From NCBI RefSeq assembly GCF_019880205.1, contig NZ_CP082292.1, positions 3,348,001-3,412,000 of the forward strand: 64,000 bases of DNA, read 5' to 3'. The first letter of the stretch is position 1. Each line of letters begins with the position of its first letter. Shown here piece after piece: positions 10,956-21,027 of this stretch. The DNA is from Pantoea alfalfae (lineage in GTDB: Bacteria; Pseudomonadota; Gammaproteobacteria; Enterobacterales; Enterobacteriaceae). A model generated the notes under the pieces. That model made no database searches, was not told where the DNA came from, and saw only the letters and a program-made list of their open reading frames with translations. A program made the translations under genes and the position numbers.

Positions 10956-11258
10956 CTAAACATCTCCCACTTAAATTCGTTGCCAATTTGGGTTGTGAAC
11001 CTGTTATGTGGGCGGGTTGTTTGCATTCAACCTGCCAGCACATGCTTTTTTTCCAACGTTCACAACGCTCGATGACAAGTAAATGGGGCCGCTTCGATGC
11101 GCATCAAGGGCTAAACCAAAAAAATTTTTCTACCTCTGGCCCTGCCGGGATCAAAGAACACGGTTAACCCACTGAATATGATGCGTCGCCTTACTCCTTT
11201 CTGTGAGCAGGCTGAAGTCCTTTTATTTCATTAACGATCAACTGACTGCCGAGGAACT
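10956..11258. promoter_or_regulatory. Divergent intergenic region dnaK / satP
   Basis: A 303-bp region without a gene. It carries the dnaK heat-shock promoter and leader on the left; the right part must contain the satP promoter, but I see no clear consensus there. The E. coli genes yaaI/yaaW found at this position are absent. Confidence 0.7.
11081..11108 (-). promoter_or_regulatory. Heat-shock (sigma-32) promoter of dnaK
   Basis: On the minus strand CTTGATG is followed after 13 bases by CCCCATTT. E. coli dnaK P1 has the same two hexamer cores with the same spacing, so this is a confident sigma-32 promoter. Confidence 0.92.
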
Positions 11259-11828
11259 ATGGCAAATTCAACGCTGGCTAATCCTGCCCCGCTGGGCTTA
11301 ATGGGATTTGGCATGACAACCATTTTGCTGAACCTGCACAACACGGGTCTGTTTGACATGGACGTGGCAATTTTAGCGATGGGGATTTTTTATGGCGGAA
11401 TCGCGCAGGTGCTGGCCGGTCTGCTGGAATTTAAAAAGAACAACACTTTTGGGCTGACAGCCTTTACCTCTTACGGCATGTTCTGGTTAAGCTTTGTGGC
11501 GATTCTGCTGTTACCGCAGATGGGTCTGGCGAAAGCGCCTGATGAACGCTTCCTGGGTGCCTGGCTGGCACTGTGGGGCATCTTCACGCTGTTTATGTTT
11601 ATCAGCACGCTGAAAGGTGCGCGGATGCTGCAGTTTGTCTTTGGCTCGCTCACGCTGCTGTTTCTGCTGCTGGCCGTGGCTCACCTTATGCACCTGCCTT
11701 CGCTGGAGGTGTCTGCGGGCTGGGTCGGCATACTTTGTGGTGCCAGCGCCTGCTATCTGGCAATGGGTGAAGTGCTGAACGACACCTTTGGCCGCACTCT
11801 TCTGCCGATTGGCGCGAAATCGCTTTAA
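11259..11828 (+). CDS. satP: Succinate-acetate/proton symporter (AceTr/GPR1-FUN34-YaaH family)
   Basis: Inner-membrane acetate and succinate uptake protein, 189 aa with six hydrophobic segments. The family signature NPAPLGLMGFGMTTILLN is at residues 7-24, and the pore stretch GIFYGGIAQVLAGLLEFKK follows. C-terminus MGEVLN-x-x-FGRTLLPIG matches E. coli YaaH. It sits between dnaK and the mog region as in E. coli, but a transporter gene has been inserted downstream. Confidence 0.95.
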   Translation: MANSTLANPAPLGLMGFGMTTILLNLHNTGLFDMDVAILAMGIFYGGIAQVLAGLLEFKKNNTFGLTAFTSYGMFWLSFVAILLLPQMGLAKAPDERFLGAWLALWGIFTLFMFISTLKGARMLQFVFGSLTLLFLLLAVAHLMHLPSLEVSAGWVGILCGASACYLAMGEVLNDTFGRTLLPIGAKSL

Positions 11829-11844
11829 GCCTGCCTTTACGCCT

Positions 11845-11873
11845 GAAAAAGACGCGGAGCCTGTCTCCGCGTC
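11845..11873 (-). terminator. Terminator downstream of the MHS transporter gene
   Basis: Perfect 9-bp stem GACGCGGAG/CTCCGCGTC with a 5-base loop; read on the minus strand it is followed by T5. It lies between the converging satP and the transporter gene at 11880-13187. Confidence 0.7.
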
Positions 11874-11879
11874 CCCGCA

Positions 11880-13187
11880 TTACAAAGAGTTTATTCCCTG
11901 CTGCAGGCCAGGCTCGTGGCTGACATCACGCCGCAGCCAGATCCCCGTCAACAATCCCACCAGCGCCAGCGCCATCACATACCAGCAGGGTGCCATCACT
12001 GAGACGTTCATCAGCAGCGACACAAAGATGGGTGTCAGCCCGCCGAAGATCGCGTAGGAGAGGTTGTAGGAAAACGAGAGGCCGGTAAAACGCACCTCTG
12101 CCGGGAAGGCGCGCACCATCACAAAGGGCACGACGCCGACAATACCGACGCTCAGGCCCGCCACGCCATAGAGCAGGAACAGCTGCTGCGGATAGAGAGC
12201 GGTCAGGTGATAGAACTGCCAGCTACAGATTGCCAGCAGCAGGCTGCCGACACATAAGGTACGACTGGCACCAACGCGATCGACAGCGAGTCCGGCAATA
12301 ATGCAGCCGATGCAGAGCATCACGGTGGCGATACTGTTGGCCTGCAGGGTCAGCGCGGGCGCGATGCCCAGCTGCTTCTGCAGCCAGACCGGCGACATCA
12401 GGATCACGACCACGATGCAGGCGGAGAGCAGCCAGGTCAGCAGCATGGAAATCACAACCGACTTTTTATGCTCCGCCAGCACGGTCTTCAGCGGCAGGGT
12501 TTCAGCCAGCGCTTTACGCTGCTGCATCTCAACAAAGACCGGCGTCTCATGCAGCCAGCGCCGCAGGTACATTGCGATAAGACCAAACACGCCACCGAGG
12601 AAGAACGGAATACGCCAGCCGCCGTCATGAATCGCCTGCTGCGACATCGAGGTATTAATCAGCGTCGCCACCAGCGACCCCAGTAAAATGCCGATGGTCA
12701 GCCCGGCCGTCAGCGTGCCACAGGCGATGCCGATACGTTTGTAAGGCACGTGCTCAGCGACAAACACCCACGCACCCGGCACTTCGCCGCCAATCGCTGC
12801 GCCCTGCAGCATCCGCATCAACAGCATCAGCAGTGGCGCAGCAATGCCAATCGTCTGCCAGGTAGGCAGAGCGCCCATCATCAGGGTTGGCAGCGCCATC
12901 AGCAGAATACTCAGGCTGAACATCTTTTTGCGTCCGAGCTTGTCGCCAAAATGCGCCATCACGATGCCGCCCAGCGGGCGTGCCAGATAGCCTGCGGCAA
13001 AAATGGCAAACGTCTGCAGCTGACGCAGCCATTCCGGAATATCTGAAGGGAAAAAGAGTTCGCCAATTACGGTGGCGAAGAAGACAAAGATGATGAAGTC
13101 GTAAAATTCCAGCGCGCCGCCCAGCGCGGCCAGCGCCAGAGTTTTGTAATCCTTACCGGTCAGACGCTGCGTGTAAGTCGGATTCAT
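11880..13187 (-). CDS. MFS transporter, metabolite:H+ symporter (MHS) type
   Basis: A 12-segment inner-membrane secondary transporter of about 435 aa. MHS features are visible: ALGGALEFYDFIIFVFF in helix 1, AAGYLARPLGGIVMAHFGDKLGRKK (helix 2-3 loop signature), GAAIGGEVPGAWVFVAEH and a WRIPFF motif. I place the start at the ATG at 13187 (NPTYTQRL); an upstream frame extension lacks similarity. Relatives carry citrate, proline/betaine, shikimate or alpha-ketoglutarate; the substrate here cannot be read from sequence. E. coli has no gene at this position between satP and mog. Confidence 0.85.
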   Translation of the reverse strand: MNPTYTQRLTGKDYKTLALAALGGALEFYDFIIFVFFATVIGELFFPSDIPEWLRQLQTFAIFAAGYLARPLGGIVMAHFGDKLGRKKMFSLSILLMALPTLMMGALPTWQTIGIAAPLLMLLMRMLQGAAIGGEVPGAWVFVAEHVPYKRIGIACGTLTAGLTIGILLGSLVATLINTSMSQQAIHDGGWRIPFFLGGVFGLIAMYLRRWLHETPVFVEMQQRKALAETLPLKTVLAEHKKSVVISMLLTWLLSACIVVVILMSPVWLQKQLGIAPALTLQANSIATVMLCIGCIIAGLAVDRVGASRTLCVGSLLLAICSWQFYHLTALYPQQLFLLYGVAGLSVGIVGVVPFVMVRAFPAEVRFTGLSFSYNLSYAIFGGLTPIFVSLLMNVSVMAPCWYVMALALVGLLTGIWLRRDVSHEPGLQQGINSL

Positions 13188-13293
13188 AATAGTCCAGAGG
13201 CAAAAGAGACAAGGTTGTAAAGATACTCTTACTATATCGTCAATCTTTTGCCACACCAGCAGGGCTATAGCTTATGCCTGAAATGCGCAATAT

Positions 13294-13881
13294 TTAGTTA
13301 TTTATCTCACGTATCGCGCTTTTAGGGCGAAATGCTGCTACTACCTCAGAATGCGTCTCGACGTAAGGCCCTTCCAGAAGCTGTAAACAATAAGGTACAG
13401 AAGCAAAGATGCCGTGCACTTTTACGTTGCCCTGCTCATCCTTCAGCCCTTCCAGCGTCTCTTTGATCGACTTCGGCTGACCCGGCAGATTGAGGATAAG
13501 CGACTGTTTGCGGATCACCCCGACCTGACGCGACAGAATCGCGGTTGGCACAAACTGCAGGCTTATCTGACGCATCTGCTCACCAAAGCCAGGCATTTCC
13601 CGATCGGCAACGGCTAAGGTGGCGTCGGGCGTGACATCGCGTCGGGCCGGACCGGTGCCGCCAGTGGTTAACACCAGATGGCAAAAACGTTCATCGACCA
13701 GTTCGCAAATTGCGTGCTCAATCATCGGCTGCTCGTCCGGTACCAGTCGGGACTCAATCTCAAACGGACTGCTGATTGCGCTGCCAAGCCAGCTCTCCAG
13801 TGCGGGAATCCCCTGATCCTGATAGATGCCGTTCGCGGCGCGATCGGAGACCGAGATCAGGCCAATGCGTAATGTATTCAT
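13294..13881 (-). CDS. mog: Molybdopterin adenylyltransferase
   Basis: Adenylates molybdopterin before molybdate insertion in molybdenum cofactor synthesis; cytosolic, 195 aa. The start NTLRIGLISVSDRAANGIYQDQG and the MPT-binding signature LVLTTGGTGPARRDVTP (about residues 69-86) are diagnostic, as is LNLPGQPKSIKETLE near the C-terminus. Own cistron, 125 bp from talB on the same strand with a terminator between. Confidence 0.96.
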   Translation of the reverse strand: MNTLRIGLISVSDRAANGIYQDQGIPALESWLGSAISSPFEIESRLVPDEQPMIEHAICELVDERFCHLVLTTGGTGPARRDVTPDATLAVADREMPGFGEQMRQISLQFVPTAILSRQVGVIRKQSLILNLPGQPKSIKETLEGLKDEQGNVKVHGIFASVPYCLQLLEGPYVETHSEVVAAFRPKSAIREINN

Positions 13882-13970
13882 GATGAGCTTCGCTGTGATT
13901 TACCGCGGTGCGGTGGAGTAAAAGGGGAATAGCAGAAAGGATAATATAAAGTGAAAGGGTCGGAAAAGAG

Positions 13971-13999
13971 AAAACCGTGGCAGCCTGCGCCGCCACGGT
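13971..13999 (-). terminator. talB terminator
   Basis: On the minus strand ACCGTGGC/GCCACGGT, an 8-bp stem with a loop of about 10, is followed by TTTCTCTTTT just after the talB stop codon. Confidence 0.75.
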
Positions 14000-14006
14000 C
14001 AGCAGA

Positions 14007-14960
14007 TTACAGCAGTTCTGCCAGCATTTTCTCAAGTTTGCCCTGATCAACGGCAAAGTTGCGGATACCTTCTGCCAGCTTAGCTACCGCCATGGGATCC
14101 TGGTTGTGCTGCCACAGGAACTCAGACTCGGTCATGCGGGCCGGACGCGCTTTCACTTCGCCGCTGTAGCTCAGTTTACGCTCCAGGGTGCCTTCGCTCT
14201 CTGCCAGCTCTTTCAGCAGCGCAGGTGAAATGGTCAGACGGTCACAGCCGGCCAGCTCGATGATTTCGCCAACGTTACGGAAGCTCGCACCCATCACCAC
14301 GGTTTCATAGCCATGCTGCTTGTAGTAGTTGTAGATTTCAGAGACTGAAACCACGCCTGGATCTTCGTGCGCGGCATACTCTTTCTTGTCGGTGTTGGCT
14401 TTGTACCAGTCGAGGATACGGCCAACAAACGGAGAGATCAGGAACACGCCCGCTTCAGCACAGGCACGCGCCTGAGCAAAGGAGAACAGCAGGGTCAGGT
14501 TACAGTTGATACCCTCTTTTTCCAGCTGCTCTGCAGCACGGATGCCCTGCCAGGTAGAGGCCAGTTTGATCAGGATGCGGTCATTGCTGATACCGGCATC
14601 ATTGTAGAGTTTGATCAGGCTGCGGGCTTTAGCGATGCTGCCTTCCGTGTCGTAAGAGAGACGCGCATCGACTTCAGTCGAGATACGGCCTGGGATCAGC
14701 TTCAGGATTTCCAGACCAATGTTTACGGCCAGCTTGTCAGAAACCAGCTGCAGTTGCTCTTCTTTGTTGCTGCTCTGCTCACGCGCCCAGCCGATCGCTT
14801 CATCGATCAGTTTACGGTATTCAGGAATTTGTGCGGCGTTAAGAATCAGAGAAGGGTTGGTGGTAGCGTCCTGCGGCTGATACAGCTTCATGGCTGCAAT
14901 ATCACCGGTGTCGGCGACGACGGTGGTGAGCTGACGCAGGGAGGTAAGTTTGTCCGTCAT
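14007..14960 (-). CDS. talB: Transaldolase B
   Basis: Pentose-phosphate enzyme moving dihydroxyacetone units between sedoheptulose-7-P and glyceraldehyde-3-P; 317 aa, cytosolic. TIM-barrel class I aldolase with the Schiff-base lysine in [13 protein letters not shown] and the signature [10 protein letters not shown] at about residues 31-40. Sequence start [19 protein letters not shown] is the enterobacterial TalB N-terminus. yaaA is divergent; yaaJ, which E. coli carries between them, is absent. Confidence 0.98.
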   Translation of the reverse strand: MTDKLTSLRQLTTVVADTGDIAAMKLYQPQDATTNPSLILNAAQIPEYRKLIDEAIGWAREQSSNKEEQLQLVSDKLAVNIGLEILKLIPGRISTEVDARLSYDTEGSIAKARSLIKLYNDAGISNDRILIKLASTWQGIRAAEQLEKEGINCNLTLLFSFAQARACAEAGVFLISPFVGRILDWYKANTDKKEYAAHEDPGVVSVSEIYNYYKQHGYETVVMGASFRNVGEIIELAGCDRLTISPALLKELAESEGTLERKLSYSGEVKARPARMTESEFLWQHNQDPMAVAKLAEGIRNFAVDQGKLEKMLAELL

Positions 14961-15169
14961 GTTCTTTTCTCTTAGTTAACTGTCAGTGTGAAAAAAGGCT
15001 GTTGGGATAATATCACGCGCCAACGGTCGCGCAAGGTCAGGGAATGCCGTTTACGATAGCGCGAACAAATAGGTGTGATTCGTCATTCTTTGCGGCTTTT
15101 TTGGTACACTGCAAAGCCTGATAAGCAGCCAATGTCCTGTTAAACCAGGCATTAACCGAGGAAGCAACA

Positions 15170-15943
15170 ATGTTGATGGTGATCTCTCCTGCCAAGACGC
15201 TCGATTATGAAAGCCCGCTGGCGACCACGCGTTTCACCCAGCCTGCGCTGTTAGAAAAGTCACAACAGCTGATTGAGATTGCGCGCGAGCTGTCACCCGC
15301 CAGCATCGCCTCGTTAATGGGCATCAGCGACAAACTGGCACACCTCAATGCCGAACGATTTAACAGCTGGCACCCCGATTTTTCCCCGCAGAATGCCCGT
15401 CAGGCCATCCTGGCGTTCAAAGGCGATGTCTACACGGGCCTGCAGGCCGAAACCTTCAGTGATGAGGATTTCAATTTTGCTCAGCAGCATCTGCGTATGC
15501 TGTCAGGCCTCTATGGCGTGCTGCGTCCGCTCGATCTCATGCAGCCTTACCGACTGGAGATGGGCATTCGTCTGGCCAATCCGGCGGGCAAAGATCTCTA
15601 CACATTCTGGGGCGATGTTATCACTGAACGGCTGAATGCCGCGCTGGCGGAACAGGGTGATGAGGTACTGATTAACCTCGCCTCGGACGAATATTTCAGA
15701 GCAGTTAAGCCGAAGAAGCTGAAAGCACAAATGATTAAGCCGGTGTTCCTCGATGAGAAGAACGGCAGTTATAAAGTGATTAGCTTCTATGCCAAAAAGG
15801 CGCGTGGATTAATGAGCCGCTATGTGATTCAGCAGCGCCTGACAAAGCCGGAGCAGCTTAAAGCGTTTGATCTGGATGGCTATCGTTTTGATGCAGCCAG
15901 CAGCAGTGAGAGCGAGCTGGTCTTTAAGCGCGCGGAGCAGTAA
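15170..15943 (+). CDS. yaaA: Peroxide stress protein YaaA (UPF0246/DUF328)
   Basis: 257 aa, the family's usual length. In E. coli YaaA is a DNA-binding protein under OxyR control that lowers free iron and so limits Fenton damage. Family hallmarks: [16 protein letters not shown] at the start, [18 protein letters not shown] (about residues 83-100), [23 protein letters not shown], and the C-terminal [18 protein letters not shown]. Convergent with thrC. Confidence 0.95.
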   Translation: MLMVISPAKTLDYESPLATTRFTQPALLEKSQQLIEIARELSPASIASLMGISDKLAHLNAERFNSWHPDFSPQNARQAILAFKGDVYTGLQAETFSDEDFNFAQQHLRMLSGLYGVLRPLDLMQPYRLEMGIRLANPAGKDLYTFWGDVITERLNAALAEQGDEVLINLASDEYFRAVKPKKLKAQMIKPVFLDEKNGSYKVISFYAKKARGLMSRYVIQQRLTKPEQLKAFDLDGYRFDAASSSESELVFKRAEQ

Positions 15944-15973
15944 TACCCCGCGCGTAATGTCTCTCCGCGAATA

Positions 15974-15995
15974 GGCTTCCCGCCGCCGGGAAGCC
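15974..15995. terminator. Stem-loop between converging yaaA and thrC
   Basis: GGCTTCCC/GGGAAGCC with a 6-base loop lies in the 62-bp convergent gap. A T-run is lacking on both strands, so termination is likely weak or Rho-assisted. Confidence 0.5.
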
Positions 15996-16005
15996 ATTTA
16001 CAGCA

Positions 16006-17289
16006 CTACTTCAGCAGGAAGGCCCGCAGTGAGGCGAAGTCCGCCGTCATCTCGTGCGACAGGAGCGGCAGATCAGCGCGCTCCGCTAACTCTGGCGGCA
16101 GCGTCAGAGTCTGTTCAAGAATCGCTTCCACACTTTCGCGGAATTTCGCAGGGTGCGCGGTACCGAGGAACACACCATATTCCCCTTCCTGCAGCTGATC
16201 GCGCAGCAGACGCCAGGCGATGGCAGCATGCGGCTCGGAAACATAGCCAATCTGAGCCAGTTCACGCATGGCGGCGCGCGTGGTCTCATCAGAGACCGCA
16301 CCACAGGCGAGATCGGTTAAGCGCCAGGTTTTACGGCGGAACAGCTCTTCCACACGCGGCCAGTTGTTCGGCTGGCTGACATCCATCGCATTCGACAGCG
16401 TAGAGACCGTCAGGTTAGGCTGCCATTCGCCGTTGCCAAGGAAGCGCGGCACCGTGTCATTGGCGTTGGTGGCGGCGATAAAGCGTTTGATCGGCAGGCC
16501 CAGCGATTTCGCCAGCAGACCGGCGGTCAAATCACCAAAGTTGCCGCTCGGCACGGATACCACCAGCTGATTACGTTTTTCCTGCGGCAGCTGCGCGACT
16601 GCTTCAAAGTAGTAGCAGATCTGCGCGAGCAGGCGGCTGATGTTGATAGAGTTTGCCGAGTTCAGACCAATCGTCTTTTTCAGCTCTTCATCATCAAACG
16701 CCTGTTTGACCAGCGACTGGCAGGCATCAAAATCGCCGTCGATAGCGATGGTTTCGATGTTACCGCCCAGGGTACAGAAGAGTTTCTCCTGCAACGGACT
16801 GATTTTGCCCTGCGGATAGAGGATCACCACGCGCACGTTCTTCATGCCGTAGAACGCGTGCGCCACGGCCGCGCCGGTATCACCGGAGGTGGCGGTCAGA
16901 ATGGTGATCTGCTCATCTGAGCCTGAAACATACGACAGCATCTGCGCCATGAAACGGCCGCCGAAATCTTTAAACGCCAGCGTCGGACCGTGGAACAGCT
17001 CCAGACAGGCGATATCTTCGCTGACCTGTTTCACCGGGGCCGGAAAAGCAAAAGCGGCTTTAACACGCTCATGCAGCTGATGGGCCGGAATCTCGTCACC
17101 AATGAAAGCCGAGAGAATTTTGCTGCTGCGGCTGACAAAATCCATCTCCAGCATCGCGTCGATGTCGGTCAGTTCAAACTCCGGCAGTTCCAGCGGAAAG
17201 AACAGACCCTGCTGCGAACCCAGACCCTGTTTCACCGCCTGGGCGAAGCTGACCTGCTCGTTGTGATCCTTAAGATTGTAGAGTTTCAT
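16006..17289 (-). CDS. thrC: Threonine synthase
   Basis: PLP enzyme converting O-phospho-homoserine to threonine, last step of the pathway; 427 aa. The PLP lysine is in FHGPTLAFKDFGGRF (about residues 99-113), the phosphate-binding loop in TATSGDTGAAVAHAF, and SVPSGNFGDLTAG follows. Starts 3 bp after thrB, third gene of thrLABC. Confidence 0.98.
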   Translation of the reverse strand: MKLYNLKDHNEQVSFAQAVKQGLGSQQGLFFPLELPEFELTDIDAMLEMDFVSRSSKILSAFIGDEIPAHQLHERVKAAFAFPAPVKQVSEDIACLELFHGPTLAFKDFGGRFMAQMLSYVSGSDEQITILTATSGDTGAAVAHAFYGMKNVRVVILYPQGKISPLQEKLFCTLGGNIETIAIDGDFDACQSLVKQAFDDEELKKTIGLNSANSINISRLLAQICYYFEAVAQLPQEKRNQLVVSVPSGNFGDLTAGLLAKSLGLPIKRFIAATNANDTVPRFLGNGEWQPNLTVSTLSNAMDVSQPNNWPRVEELFRRKTWRLTDLACGAVSDETTRAAMRELAQIGYVSEPHAAIAWRLLRDQLQEGEYGVFLGTAHPAKFRESVEAILEQTLTLPPELAERADLPLLSHEMTADFASLRAFLLK

Positions 17290-17292
17290 GCG

Positions 17293-18222
17293 TTATCCCA
17301 ATTGTCGTGCGCCAGCCGTGTCGAGACGGCAGATATGGACGAAGCCTTCATCATTCTGCAGATAGTGCTGGCTCAGCCAGTCAGCCATCCGCTGTGCCGT
17401 TTCCATCTGATTGCAAACGGCGAAAAGTGTCGGACCAGAGCCGGAGATGCCGCACGCCAGTGCGCCAATCTCTTTCGCGGCCTGCCGCGCCTCGGCGAAA
17501 CCTGGCAGCAGCCGGGTCCGATAAGGTTCGGCAATCACATCCTGCATAAGTTTAGCTGCCAGCTGCGGCTGACGCGTATGGCAGGCGTGAATGAAGCCGG
17601 CCAGCAGGCGGCCATGCTTAATGCAGTCTTCTTTACGGTACTGCGCCGGTAAAATGGCGCGTGCTTCTGCGGTCGACACTTTAATGCCCGGGTAGGCCAT
17701 TACCCACAGCCAGTCGTCAAAGCCTGGCACCGCCTGGCTGATGATGTCATTCTCCTGAAGCATCAGTTGAATGCCGCCGAGGAAGCAGGGAGCGACATTA
17801 TCATAATGTACGCTGCCGGAGATTCGCCCTTCCAGCTCACCCATCAGCGTCAGTAGCGTGCTGTCGCTGAGAGGCTTGCCGCAAAACTCGTTCATCGCCA
17901 TTAAACCGGCCACCACCGAGCAGGCGCTGGAACCCAGCCCGGAGCCAATGGGCATATTCTTCTCCAGCGTCATCGCCACCGGGATCTCTTTGCCAATCGC
18001 CTCGCAGAAACGCTGCCAGCACTGATAAACGATGTTCTCTTTGGGATCGGCGGGCAGCTTACTGACAAAACGTCCGGCGTTGGTCAGTGAAAACTGCTCT
18101 GCCGCTTCCACGGAGACGCAGTCACCCAGCAGGGAGCCATCTACCGGCGAAACCGCCGCGCCCAGCACATCGAAGCCGACGCTGACGTTACCAATCGAGG
18201 CCGGTGCGTAAATTTTTACCAT
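17293..18222 (-). CDS. thrB: Homoserine kinase
   Basis: GHMP-family kinase phosphorylating homoserine, 309 aa. Starts [23 protein letters not shown]; the GHMP ATP motif is in [18 protein letters not shown] (about residues 90-105), with [16 protein letters not shown] near the C-terminus. I use the ATG at 18222, which lies 2 bp after the thrA stop codon and matches the E. coli start. Confidence 0.98.
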   Translation of the reverse strand: MVKIYAPASIGNVSVGFDVLGAAVSPVDGSLLGDCVSVEAAEQFSLTNAGRFVSKLPADPKENIVYQCWQRFCEAIGKEIPVAMTLEKNMPIGSGLGSSACSVVAGLMAMNEFCGKPLSDSTLLTLMGELEGRISGSVHYDNVAPCFLGGIQLMLQENDIISQAVPGFDDWLWVMAYPGIKVSTAEARAILPAQYRKEDCIKHGRLLAGFIHACHTRQPQLAAKLMQDVIAEPYRTRLLPGFAEARQAAKEIGALACGISGSGPTLFAVCNQMETAQRMADWLSQHYLQNDEGFVHICRLDTAGARQLG

Positions 18223-18224
18223 GA

Positions 18225-20687
18225 TTAAACTCCCAACTTCCATGACAGCGTACGCAGCAGGTCGGCAAAGACACCGGCCGCTGTAACATCATTTCCTGCA
18301 CCGTATCCGCGCAGCACCAGCGGAATCGGCTGATAGTAGCGGCTGTAAAACGCCAGCGCGTTCTCACCGTTTTTCACTTTATAGAGCGGATCGTTGCCGT
18401 CAACGGCGTCGATCTTCACTTTGCAGACGCCGCCCTCTTCAATCACGCCCACGTAGCGCAGCACTTTGCCCTCACTCTGCGCCTGTGCAACGCGGTCAGC
18501 AAAGGCGTTATCCAGCTCAGGCAGACGCTGCATAAACTGCTCCACATCCTGAATTTCGACAAGGCTGGCGGGCAGCAGCGGCTCGATCTCAATATCACTC
18601 AGCTCAAGCTGATGACCCGCTTCACGCGCCAGAATAAGCAGCTTACGCGCCACATCGGTGCCGGCGAGATCGTCTCGCGGATCGGGTTCGGTAAAGCCCA
18701 TTTCACGCGCCATGTTAGTGGCTTGCGACAGCGAGATCCCTTCGTCCAGCTTGCCGAAGATGAACGACAGCGATCCGGAAAGAATACCGGAGAAGCGCAG
18801 CAGTTCATCACCCGCGTTCATCAGGTTCTGCAGGTTCTCAATCACCGGCAGTCCGGCACCGACGTTGGTATCATAAAGGAATTTACGTCGTGAGTTGGCG
18901 GCGGCGGCGCGCATCTGCTGATAGTAATTCCAGGAGGAGGTATTCGCCTTTTTGTTCGGCGTTACCACATGGAAGCCTTCGCTGAGGAAATCCGCGTACT
19001 GATCGGCAACGGCCTGGCTGGAGGTACAATCCACAATGACCGGATTAAGCAGGTGATACTCTTTCACCAGACGGGTCAGGCGTCCGAGATTGAACGGCTC
19101 TTTCGCTTCGGCGAGTGCCGCCTGCCAGTTGCTTAAATCGATGCCGTGGACATTTGTTAACAGCGCATGCGAGTTCGCAATGCCGCAGACCCGCAGATCG
19201 ATGTGCTTCTGCTTCAGCCACGCCTGCTGGCGATGTAACTGATCCAGCAGCGCACCGCCGACACCGCCGACACCGACCACAAACACTTCGATCACCTGAT
19301 CGGTGGCGAACAGCATCTGATGCACCACGCGCACGCCGGTGATCACTTCGTCATTATTTACCACCACCGAGATGGAGCGCTCAGAGGAGCCCTGCGCAAT
19401 CGCCACGATATTGATATTGGCGCGTGCCAGCGCCGAGAAGAATTTCGCTGAGATGCCACGCAGCGTGCGCATGCCATCGCCCACCACCGAGATCACCGCC
19501 AGGTTTTCAATGATGTCCAGCGGATCCAGCAGGCCATCTTTCAGCTCCAGGTAGAACTCTTCTTCCAGCACATGACGCGCCCGCGCCAGCTCGCTCTGCG
19601 GCACGCAGAAACTGATGCTGTATTCGGAAGAGGATTGAGTGATCAGCACCACAGAGATACCGGTGCGCGACATCGCCGCAAAGACTCTGGCCGCCATTCC
19701 AACCATCCCTTTCATGCCGGGGCCGGAGACGTTGACCATCGCCATATTATTCAGATTGGTGATGCCTTTTACCGGGCTCTCATCCTGTTCGCCTTCAGCA
19801 CCAATCAGGGTGCCGGGCGCCTGCGGATTAGCGGTGTTTTTGATCAGGCAAGGGATCTGGAACTGGGCGATAGGCGCGATAGTGCGGGGATGCAGCACTT
19901 TGGCGCCGAAATAGGAGAGCTCCATCGCCTCCTGATACGACATTGACTTCAGCAGGCGTGCATCCGGCACCTGACGCGGATCGCAGGTATAGACGCCATC
20001 CACATCGGTCCAGATTTCGCAGCAGTCGGCACGCAGACAGGCGGCCAGCACGGCAGCTGAATAATCAGAGCCATTACGGCCCAGCACCACCAGCTCGCCG
20101 CGCTCGTTACCGGCGGTAAAGCCAGCCATCAGGATCATGTTCTGCGGCGGGATTTGACTCGCTTCAATACGGCGGGTTGATTCAGGGATGTCGACAGTCG
20201 ATTCGAGGTAGTGGCCGACCGCCAGCAATTTCTCGACCGGATCAATCACGCTCACCTCATGACCGCGCGCCTGCAGCAGCGCTTCCATGATCGCAATCGA
20301 GAGTTTTTCACCACGACAGATAATCGCTGCGTTGACGCTGTCCGGGCACTGGCCCAGCAGGCTGATGCCGTGCAGTACCTGTTTTAGCTGAGCAAACTCC
20401 AGATCAACGCGGGTTTTCAGTCGATCGAACTCAAAGCCCGGCTGCGCGTCAGCGAGCCCCTGCAGCAGCTCGCTGAAGATGCGTTCGGCGTCGCTGATAT
20501 TCGGTAAAGCGTCCTGACCACTGATGGTTTTTTCAATCATCGCCACCAGATGGTTAGTGATCTTCGCAGGTGCAGAGAGCACGGTTGCAACCTGTCCTTG
20601 TTGCGCATTGCTTTCCAGAATGTCAGCGACGCGAAGGAAACGCTCCGCATTCGCTACCGAGGTCCCGCCGAATTTCAGCACTCGCAT
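18225..20687 (-). CDS. thrA: Bifunctional aspartokinase I / homoserine dehydrogenase I
   Basis: First and third steps of threonine synthesis in one chain, 820 aa. The aspartokinase domain begins [18 protein letters not shown]; the central ACT region (about residues 310-450: [24 protein letters not shown]) carries threonine feedback; the dehydrogenase domain starts at the Rossmann motif [17 protein letters not shown] (about 467) and holds [11 protein letters not shown] and the substrate-binding [13 protein letters not shown]. Controlled by the thrL attenuator. Confidence 0.98.
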   Translation of the reverse strand: MRVLKFGGTSVANAERFLRVADILESNAQQGQVATVLSAPAKITNHLVAMIEKTISGQDALPNISDAERIFSELLQGLADAQPGFEFDRLKTRVDLEFAQLKQVLHGISLLGQCPDSVNAAIICRGEKLSIAIMEALLQARGHEVSVIDPVEKLLAVGHYLESTVDIPESTRRIEASQIPPQNMILMAGFTAGNERGELVVLGRNGSDYSAAVLAACLRADCCEIWTDVDGVYTCDPRQVPDARLLKSMSYQEAMELSYFGAKVLHPRTIAPIAQFQIPCLIKNTANPQAPGTLIGAEGEQDESPVKGITNLNNMAMVNVSGPGMKGMVGMAARVFAAMSRTGISVVLITQSSSEYSISFCVPQSELARARHVLEEEFYLELKDGLLDPLDIIENLAVISVVGDGMRTLRGISAKFFSALARANINIVAIAQGSSERSISVVVNNDEVITGVRVVHQMLFATDQVIEVFVVGVGGVGGALLDQLHRQQAWLKQKHIDLRVCGIANSHALLTNVHGIDLSNWQAALAEAKEPFNLGRLTRLVKEYHLLNPVIVDCTSSQAVADQYADFLSEGFHVVTPNKKANTSSWNYYQQMRAAAANSRRKFLYDTNVGAGLPVIENLQNLMNAGDELLRFSGILSGSLSFIFGKLDEGISLSQATNMAREMGFTEPDPRDDLAGTDVARKLLILAREAGHQLELSDIEIEPLLPASLVEIQDVEQFMQRLPELDNAFADRVAQAQSEGKVLRYVGVIEEGGVCKVKIDAVDGNDPLYKVKNGENALAFYSRYYQPIPLVLRGYGAGNDVTAAGVFADLLRTLSWKLGV

Positions 20688-20713
20688 AATATTAACTCTC
20701 CTGAATTTAAGCC

Positions 20714-20748
20714 GAAAAAAAAGCCCGCACTGTTTAGGTGCGGGCTTG
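20714..20748 (-). terminator. thr operon attenuator
   Basis: On the minus strand AAGCCCGCAC pairs with GTGCGGGCTT around the loop CTAAACA, followed by T8. It lies 27 bp upstream of thrA. The GTGCGGGCT sequence at the end of thrL can pair alternatively with the left arm, giving the antiterminator arrangement. Confidence 0.92.
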
Positions 20749-20770
20749 TTTTCTGTTTTTCCTGTATGCG

Positions 20771-20839
20771 TCAGCCCGCACCGTTACCTGAGGTAATGGT
20801 GGTGGTAATAATTGTGGTGTTCAGGCTGATTTTACGCAT
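20771..20839 (-). CDS. thrL: thr operon leader peptide
   Basis: A 22-codon leader: it starts MRKISLN and ends TSGNGAG, and contains six Thr and four Ile codons in a run between residues 4 and 16. Ribosome stalling on these codons when Thr-tRNA or Ile-tRNA is scarce favours the antiterminator and so transcription of thrABC. E. coli thrL has 21 residues with the same GNGAG end. Confidence 0.93.
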   Translation of the reverse strand: MRKISLNTTIITTTITSGNGAG

Positions 20840-20884
20840 TTAGATTTATTTTCTGTCTGTTTTTGTCTGTCCGTCTTGCTTCCA

Positions 20885-20913
20885 GAAGTAAAGCAAAGCG
20901 CACATTAAGTCAA
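20885..20913 (-). promoter_or_regulatory. thr operon promoter candidate
   Basis: On the minus strand TTGACT (20913-20908) is followed by TTTACT at 15 bases or TACTTC at 17 bases. The E. coli thr promoter uses the same -35 TTGACT. The exact -10 is uncertain. Confidence 0.55.
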
Positions 20914-21027
20914 CCCGATTTGTCCGGCGGACAGTTTTCCACCACTGCGCACAGCCTCCGGTCAAATCGCAAAACGCTGTTCGATCGTTTGCGATGCAGA
21001 AATTCCCTGCGATCTGTTGCTGTAAAA

